A stretch of DNA of 64,000 bases, from assembly GCA_029851415.1 (NCBI GenBank), contig CM056742.1:102344976-102408975 (forward strand). The letters are read 5' to 3'. Made by a program: the position numbers and the translations under genes. Positions 54,577 to 64,000 of this stretch are shown piece after piece (the stretch's first letter is position 1; each line of letters starts with the position of its first letter). The notes beneath the pieces are model-generated. The model had not been told where the DNA came from. It worked only from the letters and a program-made list of their open reading frames with translations, and did no database searches. Source of the DNA: Eretmocerus hayati. Its lineage: Eukaryota; Arthropoda; Insecta; Hymenoptera; Aphelinidae.

Positions 54577-55051
54577 ATCCTGCACTGCATAGAAAAAAGT
54601 AAAAATGCATGCACATGAATAAATTTTGAAAATAAAATCGTATTCTTTTATTCATATCTATGTCCTATCTCCTCCCTATCCCAAATTTACATCATCAAGA
54701 TTTCCAATGAAGAAGCTAAAAGCATAATTTAAGGGTACAGAAATTTTAATATCAATCCGAACTTTCATAAATTTTGAATATAAAAATTGCTCGAAAAAAG
54801 TCATACTTTGATGGCTGCAACATACCACACTCAGTGGATATATTCGAATATTTCATTCGAGCAAAAGAAGAGCTTACACATCATCCACATAGTCCAATAT
54901 ATGAGAACTATATAGTCAAGTCACGTTAATACTTGAATACTGTATATTTCAAATCACTTATCCACCAAAGTTAGAATGCAGGAGTCAAGAGAATGTCAGT
55001 ACTCAGCAGTCCGTCTGCTGCTTATACACACACGACCGGACCGTTGTTACT

Positions 55052-55822
55052 ATGGTCAATCAAATCGAAATTTGTTCTAAACGTTTATTCACGACCATTC
55101 ATCGCTTGAATGAATCAGCGAACAAAAAAGTGCGCATTGGCTTAGAGTTCATTAACAATGCTGGAGAAAAAATGTACACAGCTGTTTTACGGGTGACCGG
55201 TAACGATCTAACCAGTGTTGATTTCACTCTGGACCAATGAGAACAATTCGAGAAGACTTTTGACAACATCGATCTTCTCTTCGAGGGGCAGTCCATCCAA
55301 CCATCGGCTCAAAAAATTTTTGGATCTGGATGGATTTTACACTTTACGTACATTCATAAACGAAATATCATCGAGACCGAAAAGGTGCAGTGTGAGCAGA
55401 CGGGAGAAAATGTGAGAAATGGAATTCGACAAAGTATTGCCATCCATCAATCAACGTTCAAAATGTTACAAGATTTATCACATTCCTTCAAATACAAGCT
55501 AAAATACTTGAATGCAATCTCACGGTGCATTCCTAGCATTGTAGAAAATATTATTGACCGTACTTTCAATAATGGTTTAGCTTCGCATGAATCTCAAATT
55601 CACCGTTCTGACAAGAACTTTTATGACCGTGTACTCTCATCAGTAGCCGACGACAAATTTTTTGAAGCTATCATAAACGGCTCGAGATCGGCTCTCGATA
55701 CTTCACAATATCATATAAGTATTGATGTAAACGATGTGAAATATCTATTTCATGAAATTGCTACGTTACGCACATCTGAAATCAACAATTCTTCTAATGT
55801 AAGAGTGCGAACAATCGCATAA
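55052..55822 (+). pseudogene. Unknown Polinton 2 protein with in-frame TGA
   Basis: A single frame of 256 codons with one TGA (55238-55240) after SVDFTLDQ, where relatives have Trp (TGG to TGA). It then continues EQFEKTFDNIDLLFEG, KIFGSGWILHFTYIHKR and a helical C-terminal half ending NVRVRTIA. The N-terminal 100 residues resemble the 53948 protein, suggesting duplication. It is the last gene of the plus-strand cluster; AATAAA lies at about 55857. 55823-56211 holds no other gene. Confidence 0.5.
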
Positions 55823-56211
55823 AATATGCATATATAATTTGAAACCACCCTGTTACAATAAAGAAAGATCTCCAGTTCGAATTCGGTCGTATCTGATCAT
55901 TTCAATCCCATCCCATCTGAGAATCACCAATTTTTACTCACTGATTCTAACTTTTACAATTTCAAATCATGATTCTTCAAATCTCATTCTTTTCGTAAGA
56001 GAATCAGTCTCATACATCATTTCTTACGTATTATGAGTAGACACTCAATATAAGAGAGCTATGAGCTGAGTAAACGTTTCGTTACTATGTACGTAGACCT
56101 ACACAGTGAGAGTTCACATATACGTACTATATGCAGCCACGAGTTAGAGAGTGCGCACGAGAGAGAGAGAGAGAATCCGAAATTCATGCGACACTATAGC
56201 AGACAAGTAGC

Positions 56212-56267
56212 CGGCAAGAGTGGGGGTGGTGGGGGCCGGCGGCGGCCCATTGTGAGAGGTATCTACT
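56212..56267 (-). repeat. Right terminal inverted repeat of Polinton 2
   Basis: Reverse complement of 28548-28608, ending GGTATCTACT at 56267. Followed by CACTGC, the 6-bp target duplication (one mismatch). Confidence 0.8.
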
Positions 56268-56808
56268 CACTGCAGCTACTACTCGTCCTGGTCAGTCGGG
56301 ACTCCTGGGAAACTCGCAGCTGAGCTTGTGCTCCGGATCAGGAACGCGAGCGCGACTATTACGTGTGTATTGCACGAGATCAAATACACAAGTGGCAAAA
56401 TGGCCACTTCTCCTTCATCGAGTCCTTGCCTTCGTCCTCAGAGAGGTCGAAGGCCTTGATGGTCAGGTAAATTCTACCGGGAGATTAGCAGCGCCAACCG
56501 GTAGCTGACAGCGCCAAAGATTCAAGTCTTGTCCACTACACTCGTCCCGAACAGTTGCTTACTCCTCAGAGATTCATTGGACATTCCTCAAATGCAGTAT
56601 CGACGGCCCTGTTGCCTCCACCACGAGAATCTTCTATCTTGGTTATACGCATTCACGGCCAGCGAATGCGCGGAGACAACGCGGAACACGCAATCACCGC
56701 AACTCCATGCTTTTGCCTCATAAACCGCTTGAATGTGTCCAATTATACCTTGCTCTCGTCCACATCGTGGCAGTATCCTTATAGCTCGTCCACGGGGCAG
56801 CAGTATAC
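56268..56808. other. Spacer
   Basis: 540 bp between Polinton 2 and the large foldback. No gene, repeat or RNA recognised. Confidence 0.4.
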
Positions 56809-59317
56809 GAGTCATTCTTTTTAATATCGCCAACTTTTGGGTCGAGGGTCACGGATTTTTTTGTAACTTTGGGTACATGTCATATATGATGAAAGTAGGT
56901 GGAAAGCACAGTTTTTAGGCCCGGAAAGTGATCCGTGGAGGTTTGGCGACCTATTTTCGTTTTGAAAATTGGCGAAAAAATCGGTTTTTTCATTTTTTGA
57001 TTGATTTTTCACGCAAATAGGACCCAGGAGAAAAAATATTCCAAACACATGGGTCGACGTAAAAAAATCTGAACTTTTTGAAAAAAATACTTGCAGCATC
57101 GAAAAATGTCAACATAACCTCAAAAAAAGAGTTTTTTTGAAAAAAAGTAATTTTTGGGGCCTTAGGGCCCACTTTACATCAAATCTGATATTCTCATCGG
57201 ATTCCTCGTCAAATTTTACGTCGAAAACCGTTTTGAACAGATTGGGATCTACTTGGGATGGGTTGCTTTGAATGAAATTTCAAGAAAAATCGTCGAAAAA
57301 TTGCCTTCATTCGTGCTTTCGCATGGGGAGCACCTGCGTACAGTGCCATGTGGTCGAGTTATACGATTTGGCTGAACATGTTTTCATACGTAATTTTTGA
57401 CGTAAAAACTGAATCTGCAGCCCATTTTATCCCAGTATTTCAGATTTTCCCTTAACATCGTAAGATATTGTTCATATAGAAATCATTTTTGACCATTTTT
57501 TCAACATTTTCAAAGTTCACCATCTCAAGAATGCAGCCTTGACAATATCATCATAATACTCAAAACTAGATTCTTCCCCGGAAATTGAGGTACTCAACGT
57601 GATCTTCGTGATGATTTCGCCCTAGAATGCTCCTGGTGTGAGATGCGAACCAATCATTTGAGTTGCTATCAGCAACATTTGCATGATTTCATCGTTTATC
57701 GTTCAAAAGCTCGTTGAGTGCATAAAAACCACCCTTCCTCGAACCAGGAAGGTGCATTTCCTTTGTTTCAGTATGATCTTTCAGGAAATATGATTGTTAT
57801 TCTCAAGTATAGATGTCTAGGATGTACGAACTACTTGTACAAATCGAATGGGTCAATATTCATCGTGATATTATGAGAATATCACTTGGTGAGGAAAATT
57901 CAAAGCGTTGGGGGTCGGTACCTCAAGGAACATGGGATGGTTCTTCGTCCATCATGACGAGATGTTATTTCCTCTTCATCATGTTTAATACTCAACTACG
58001 ATCCAGTGAGCTGTAGAAAATTAGTAGAAGTATCCCAATGTGTGCTAACCTTGACGCTGACAAACAATGTGGACAGCTTCAGTACGCATCCAAATGAATC
58101 AGTTTCTCAATTCTACGAAAGTAGGATGAATTCCGGCATTTTCAACTGAAAATGTCATCTTGTCCTGGCAGACTAAAACATTTCCTTGTCCTCGTGATAG
58201 GATAGTGTCCTCGAACACTTTGAATTCTCCTATCTAGTGGGAGCTTTCCTCGAATCTCAATAGTTGCTAGTTCATCAGTTGGTATAATATGCTCCACAGA
58301 TTTATAGATTCAGGACATCCATACTTGAGATGATAATCATATTTCCTGAGTGATCATGTGGGAACAAAGAAAGTGCACCTTGGTTCAAGGAAGGATGATT
58401 TTTACTCACTCAACGAGCTTTTGAACGATAAACGATGAAATCATGCAAATGTTGCTGATAGCAACTCAAATGATTGGTTCGCATCTCACACCAGGAGCAT
58501 TCTAGGGCGAAATCATCACGAAGATCACGTTGAGTACCTCAATTTCCGGGGAAGAATCTAGTTTTGAGTATTATGATGATATTGTCAAGGCTGCATTCTT
58601 GAGATGGTGAACTTTGAAAATGTTAAGAAAATGGTCAAAAATGATTTCTATATGAACAATATCTTACGATGTTAAGGGAAAATCTGAAATACTGGGATAA
58701 AATGGGCTGCAGATTCAGTTTTTACGTCAAAAATTACGTATGAAAACATGTTCAGCCAAATCGTATAACTCGACCACATGGCACTGTACGCAGGTGCTCC
58801 CCATGCGAAAGCACGAATGAAGGCAATTTTTCGACGATTTTACTTGAAATTTCATTCAAAGCAACCCATCCCAAGTAGATCCCAATCTGTTCAAAACGGT
58901 TTTCGACGTAAAATTTGACGAGGAATCCGATGAGGATATCAGATTTGATATAAAGTGGGCCCTAAGGCCCCAAAAATTACTTTTTTTCAAAAAAACTCTT
59001 TTTTTGAGGTTATGTTGACATTTTTCGATGCTGCAAGTATTTTTTTCAAAAAGTTCAGATTTTTTACGTCGACCCATGTGTTTGGAATATTTTTTCTCCT
59101 GGGTCCTATTTGCGTGAAAAATCAATCAAAAAATGAAAAAACCGATTTTTTCGCAAATTTTCAAAACGAAAATAGGTCGCCAAACCTCCACGGATCACTT
59201 TCCGGGCCTAAAAACTGTGCTTTCCACCTACTTTCATCATATATGACATGTACCCAAAGTTACAAAAAAATCCGTGACCCTCGACCCAAAAGTTGGCGAT
59301 ATTAAAAAGAATGACTC
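56809..59317. mobile_element. 2.5-kb foldback element with about 1-kb inverted arms
   Basis: 56809-57820 and 58310-59317 are highly similar inverted copies; the ends read GAGTCATTCTTTTTAATATC inward. ATAC on each side (56805-56808, 59318-59321) may be a 4-bp target duplication. The roughly 490-bp centre has no significant frame, and matching open frames in both arms are simply the inverted repeat. No transposase, so a non-autonomous long-TIR or foldback element. Confidence 0.85.
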
Positions 59318-59908
59318 ATACGTATATCTTGTTCATAGTATATTGAACATGCGGTGTATACTCTTATAGAATACCCATATCATACCCATACATACACACG
59401 TATGAGGGGTTCTACAGAACTTTCAACATGTAGGTTCCCAAAAATGGATTTTTTACTCTAAGCATGCGCCTAGAACCGATTCTGTCGGTTACTTGAACGT
59501 CCAGAATGGGTCAAAAGATACTTGGCCACTGCTTTGGGAGAATTTCAACCTCTTATTGATGATTCAGCCGTCCAAAACACTTCAATAAACGGGCCACAGG
59601 ATCTGGTACAACAATCTCCACCGAAATTCTCTCACGGAATTGTACCAACAGAAATATGAAGAATCTACAATATCTTCGTCCAATGGACACTCCAAACAGA
59701 CTTATGAAATAATCGGATCTCCAGATTTTGATGATTCCTTGTTGTATTTTGCCTCCCTAGGCATCCATGCAATCATCTTGACCTCACTCGGCAGACTAAC
59801 CTGGCATGGTTCCGACCCATTTTCCACTTTCTGAAATGAACCCATTCTAACCAAGTTCGACTTACGAAATCCCTTATGTAGAACTTATAACTTGAGGTAG
59901 TGTTATGA
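59318..59908. other. Spacer
   Basis: Nothing recognisable beyond short AT-rich sequence and a CATACCCATACATACACAC microsatellite-like patch near 59378-59398. Confidence 0.4.
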
Positions 59909-60087
59909 TTTAATTCTCCTCTGTGCATCGCGAAAAAAGTGCGGTTCCACCGGGACTCGGACCTCGTATCTCTCGACTGACAGACCAACGCTCTAGTCCG
60001 CTCGGCTAAACCCACCGCACTACTCCGCTGCTGTTATTCATGATGCACTCGATGCGCGGGTGCCTGAATCACTCGCACCCGTAACAG
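59909..60087 (-). mobile_element. tRNA-derived SINE, copy 1
   Basis: On the minus strand the sequence has a tRNA-like head: GTGGGTTTAGCCGAGCGG (A-box region) and GGTCCGAGTCC (B box, changed at one site). About 180 bp, repeated in the same orientation at 60300-60482. It lacks intact acceptor pairing, so not a tRNA gene. Confidence 0.75.
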
Positions 60088-60299
60088 GCTCCCTGGCCAA
60101 GGTCGACGATGGCCTCATTGTCTGGACTTCAGTGTCGTTGACTCTTCTTGTTGTCGGATATGTGGATCTCGAGTTCATCTTGTTGGTACAGCAGGTCCAC
60201 GCGTGAGTAGCGCCACCTATTAAACATCGTTCCTCATCCTTTGAGTATGCAATCCACTTGTGATCGGGGTTCATTTTGTTTCCTGACATCAGCTGCTGT

Positions 60300-60482
60300 G
60301 ATTTGATTCTCCTCTGTGCGTTGCAAAAGGAGTGCGATGGTACCAGGACTCGAACCTCGGATCTGTCGATCGACAGACCTACGCTGTAGTCCGCACGACC
60401 AAACCCACTGCACTACTTCTCTGCTGTTATTCATTATGCACTCGCTGCGCGGGCGCCTGAATATGCTCGCACCCGTAACAGT
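60300..60482 (-). mobile_element. tRNA-derived SINE, copy 2
   Basis: Same family as 59909-60087 (shared TGCTGTTATTCAT, GCACCCGTAACAG). The B box GGTTCGAGTCC is intact here. The two copies are about 390 bp apart, start to start. Confidence 0.75.
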
Positions 60483-60777
60483 AGTACCCTGTGCCAAGCC
60501 AAACCCGTGCAACCAGAAGCTGCCGTTACTCAATGTCACAAATCATGTGTAAATGTAATCCACACTATGCACCTATATTTTGCTCAACTATACAATCACT
60601 AACACTTCAGCCAAGTACTTGAAACCCTATGAGAAATTGCTAACACTGGCTAGAGTTTAGTGAACGAAGCTGAGAAACTTGGTCACAACTCCACAGCAAT
60701 GGCTTGCCAATCGGCTGAGCGTGCTGATAACCTACGTTAGGTTTCCTCCATCATTGAGGACAGACCGATATAACTGT

Positions 60778-61083
60778 CGTGACCACCCTGATTGAACCTG
60801 TCCAAACGCGCATTTGGCAAAGTTTAGCCTGCCAAGTCAGACCAAACTTTCCCCCTCGAACATGTTCAACTCCGATTGTCCTTGACGAGAATATTGCTGA
60901 GGACTCATTATTTTTTGCTTTGGGATTGGATTTTCCCGAATACACGAAAAATTTCATTCCTCGGAGCGTTTGCATTGAGATAAATTGTGATTATGCAACT
61001 GAAAAGGGAACAGCTGGTCTGACTTGGTCAGGTTGAACCACGTCCGAACGCCCGTTCGGTCAGGTTAAATCAGGGTGGTCACG
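60778..61083. mobile_element. 306-bp inverted-repeat element (MITE-like)
   Basis: CGTGACCACCCTGATTGAAC at 60778 and its inverse (one mismatch) ending at 61083. No target duplication recognised and no transposase. An internal plus-strand open frame is probably accidental. Confidence 0.65.
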
Positions 61084-64000
61084 TCAGCTGAACCGGTCTA
61101 ATCTTCATGATAGATAAACCTGATATGACCAATATTTTAGGGCCAAACCTGGGTCTGGAAGAGTGGTTCTTTGTATTCACAATCAGTAAACTCCACTCTT
61201 TTAGGGCAAGGACAGTCCATTGGGTTGAGTCGAATTGAATGCATCAACTCATCATTCGCACCTCGAGCATCAACCCTCAACTACCTTGGTGTCACATCAC
61301 GGCGTGCTAATCGAATGGGAGTTGTGCCAAATACTACCACCAGGGTGACTAAGGGTTAATGTGGCAAGCCAATTGCTCTGGCTCGGCAGCTCCAGATGTT
61401 GCTGCCCTAGTCAGTTCTCCTCCCAGTTGTGAAACATCTATCCCCAACGAGAATTGAATAGAGGATTGACGGAATGTTCGGAAATGATGTCTTGCGGAAT
61501 CATCTGATCAGAATTCTTCAACTGTTGAGTGCTCATGTCTTGCATGGAAGTCCTGAAACAGTTGAACATGAATTTACTCCGAGGATCTGATCCCAACCCT
61601 GAGCTAGATCCACAACTGACTCATATCGACTGAAATTCATTACTCATCTGATAGTTTTGTTCACAACCCAAGCTGTTTCCTTTCACTCCTGAAGTACTCC
61701 TCACAATTCTCACGACCAGTTTTGTACGTGTTCAACGCAACTTTGTTCAGTCTTGGAAACTTGTGAGACAATGAATTGTGTTTCCGTTCTCATTCAGGAT
61801 ATATTTGATTCCGGCATATGATACATCCTCTCGCTATAGTTTTGTACTGAGAACATGAGCGTATTATGATTATGAAGCACGCGATGGAGTCATAGTGTAA
61901 AGTGCGCATGCACAATCCCATCTTAGGACGGAGCACAGGGACCGGAGTATCGTGCTTTAGGGGAGATAATGAAGGTGATATGACGTTCTAACGAAAATGT
62001 GAGTAACCTCGAGATTAGCGATTTTGGAAAAAGATGTCCTTGATATATGCCCATGACATCATCAACTCTAGGAGCCTCCATGTACAATCTTAAACATGTC
62101 ATAAGAGTTTATCATAAGATCGTGTTCCTCCAAATTCGTTACGCACACTTTTGATAGGACGTGATATCACATTTATCATTTCGAATTAGGCACGCAGTTT
62201 TGGACTCCAAGCCCTATTCTGCCGTGGAATTGCACATGTGCACCTTGTGCCACGGCTCCATCGCATCACCCGTGACCATATGTGGCTCATTTTTACACCA
62301 TGGAGCGAAAGCAAAGAAAGTCCATCTTATCCCGTGATTGAGCATATTCTGGATGAGAACGGGAGGACGAAGTACTGCCCTCCACGGAGTCCCCGAATCA
62401 GAGAAAAAGTCGCGTTATACACGTACAAAGTCACGATACTTGTAAAGAGTACTCCAGGAGTCAGGAGCAGCAGCTTAGGTTTTCCGAGACATTATCAGAT
62501 GAGTGTTGAATTCTAGTCAATATGGATCAGTCAGGTATCCAGTTTGAAATTGAGATCAGATACGTTAGGTTAGTTCATGTTCAACTGTCTCAGGACTTCG
62601 ATACAAAACATGAGCACTCAGCAGAGAATTCTGATCGTATGATTTTTCAACAGATGATTTCTGAGCCATTCATCAGTTTCCTTTTGAACTCTGGATCGAC
62701 ATGGATGTTCCACAGTTGGGGGGGGGGGAGAATTGGCTTAGGCAGTGTAGTATGTATTTTACCTGCTCTCCTCAAAGAGTTGAATTTAGTGAGTTCTAGT
62801 TCGCAAATCAATTTCGAAAAATAGATCTGAGGATCAACTAGATATTTTGACTGATGAGTTTTGAAATGAGTCTAACGAATCAATTCTTTTAAGTGGACTC
62901 GTTTATTGAACTTGTTACAAGAGCGCAACTCGCGCGAACCATGAGCAAGGTCCGTCTGTGCGCAGACCGCAGGCGGTTACACATCCTCGCTCCTCCAGAT
63001 TCTCCTGCAGCATGGAAAAGATCTGGATGGGGATGAGGCTTGGAGGGGTTTTGTGATAACGCCCGTACATGAATTTGGCCCCTCTTGGGCTGTCCATCAT
63101 TTTACATTCTCCTCCACTGGTGACGAATCAGAAGAGTTAAAGTAATCGCTTCGCTCCTTTAGACTCACATTCTTTCATACCACCACGCTCATAATCAGAT
63201 CAAAACAATTCAGAGATTCGCATACAGCGCCAACGATATACTCCCTTGGATCTCGGTTTTTGAAAGGTAATACGATATCGATTCAGCCGTCGGCTGGACT
63301 TTGGATATTGAACCTCGATTTCTCGGAACGTGCATATTGATTAGATTATCGCATTCGTCTTCTGATACACTAAACTCTACGGTGACCATTTGAATTGAAA
63401 GAAGTATTATGTGAGATGTATGCGAGAGATTCTTTACTTCCTTCATGAGTTACGTGAAGTTGGCTTTTTATTTACGCTATTTCGTTGAATTTGCAGGATT
63501 TATTAAACATCATTTGAATTCGACCGCTTCATGAGAATGCGCCACGCTACACCTCCCTTCTTGCGACGAAAGTCGTTTCATTAGAATAAGACTTTCGAAC
63601 AGATGCTCGACTACTACTGCGCGATTGCTGAATGTGTGACTATATTTTTTCTGCTGTTATATTTCCAGCTGTTGTGGCTGAGAAAACTGAATCTGAATAA
63701 CGTTTTCTTTTCTACATTATTCATCGCATTCAGATGGTGGCGTGGTGCATTTCCATCCACAGGTTTCAATCTTAATATACAGGTTTTTATTCTATATTCA
63801 TGTGCTATACGGTAAGTCTCATATGATATGTTATTCTATGCTATTATCTACCCCTACTGATTATTCTCTAACTGGTACATTTCATGGTTCTGGGAGTGGT
63901 TCTGGACGAATATTTGCTAGTTTGAGTTTATTTACATGCACAATTCTTACTTTGTGCTCGCTCAAAGCTATTACTACATTTGGATGTGTGAGTACTTCAA
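61084..64000. other. Unassigned right flank
   Basis: No gene or repeat I can support. A G9 run lies at about 62720-62728. A minus-strand frame at 63446-63210 (VTVEFSVSEDECDNLINMHV) and a possible acceptor (TATATTTCCAG) near 63669 could mark exons of a host gene, but there is no corroboration. Confidence 0.35.

Larger units (their letters stand above)
28548..56267 (+). mobile_element. Polinton/Maverick element 2 (with nested insertions)
   Basis: The ends are inverted repeats starting AGTAGGTACCTCTCAC (left) and AGTAGATACCTCTCAC (right, reverse complement). The flanks TACTGC (28542-28547) and CACTGC (56268-56273) form a 6-bp target duplication with one mismatch, the expected Polinton length. 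Inside are pPolB, packaging ATPase, integrase, protease and capsid genes, all on the plus strand from about 35 to 56 kb, tightly packed. Length is 27.7 kb; removing the BEL element, Penelope-like element, SINE and palindromic insertion leaves about 17.7 kb. The presence of MCP, pX-like, ATPase and protease makes it virus-like (adintovirus-type). Confidence 0.85.

Noticed and set aside
28548..56267. Interpreting the whole 27.7 kb as one giant functional virus
   Set aside because: The extra length comes from identifiable insertions with their own target duplications, and key genes are interrupted.
56821..59305. Open frames in the foldback arms as genes
   Set aside because: The same frame appears in both arms only because they are inverted copies, and it shows no protein-like composition.
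59930..60460. Two tRNA genes
   Set aside because: Same reasoning: repeated tRNA-like heads with unrelated tails and degraded pairing.
60779..61036. 85-aa frame within the 306-bp inverted-repeat element
   Set aside because: It starts in the terminal repeat and has no recognisable motif; probably accidental.

Overview
The window looks like a repeat-rich stretch of an arthropod, probably insect, nuclear genome. The evidence is AT-rich sequence, short GT-AG introns of about 50-110 nt, a BEL/Pao LTR retrotransposon, a Penelope-like element, tRNA-derived SINEs, a tnp2-type CACTA transposase, and two Polinton/Maverick elements of the kind found in arthropods. I cannot name the species. I see no ordinary housekeeping gene, rRNA, true tRNA or CRISPR array.

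Layout. 0-1.5 kb: 3' part of a CACTA/EnSpm-like transposase. 1.5-5.06 kb: unassigned sequence with a diverged internal duplication. 5.07-25.05 kb: Polinton 1, with inverted terminal repeats beginning AGGGGG. It carries fragments of protein-primed DNA polymerase B, a chromodomain integrase, a candidate capsid protein, a minor capsid candidate, an adenain-like protease, a DUF8207-like protein, coiled-coil proteins and a ribonucleotide reductase small subunit. Its left terminal repeat is split by a 1.8-kb insertion, and a LINE ORF1-only element sits near its right end. 25.05-28.55 kb: unassigned sequence with a 327-bp foldback and a promoter-like GC-rich patch. 28.55-56.27 kb: Polinton 2, bounded by inverted repeats beginning AGTAG and a 6-bp target duplication (5/6 match). 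It carries two divergent multi-exon cargo genes on the left. To their right come polymerase B, packaging ATPase, a small basic protein, an unknown 292-aa protein, integrase, a minor capsid candidate, a pX-like protein, major capsid protein, an exonuclease-like protein, protease and two related unknown genes. 56.27-64 kb: a 2.5-kb foldback with about 1-kb arms, two tRNA-derived SINE copies, a 306-bp inverted-repeat element and unassigned sequence.

Polinton 2 has been hit repeatedly: a SINE in a cargo exon (15-bp TSD), a Penelope-like element with hammerhead-like motifs (13-bp TSD) that itself holds a TA-flanked MITE, a palindromic 198-bp insertion in the polymerase (15-bp repeat), and a 7.3-kb BEL/Pao element in the capsid gene (5-bp TSD, LTRs about 5% different). 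Subtracting these leaves roughly 17.7 kb, a normal Polinton size.

Almost every long gene is broken by in-frame stops or frameshifts. Many frameshifts fall on A/T homopolymers and may be sequencing errors. The substitutions at catalytic residues (both integrases, polymerase 1) and the in-frame stops are not explained that way. These are most likely inactive viral-type elements, and the structural, packaging and replication genes would together have formed a virus-like, self-synthesizing transposon.
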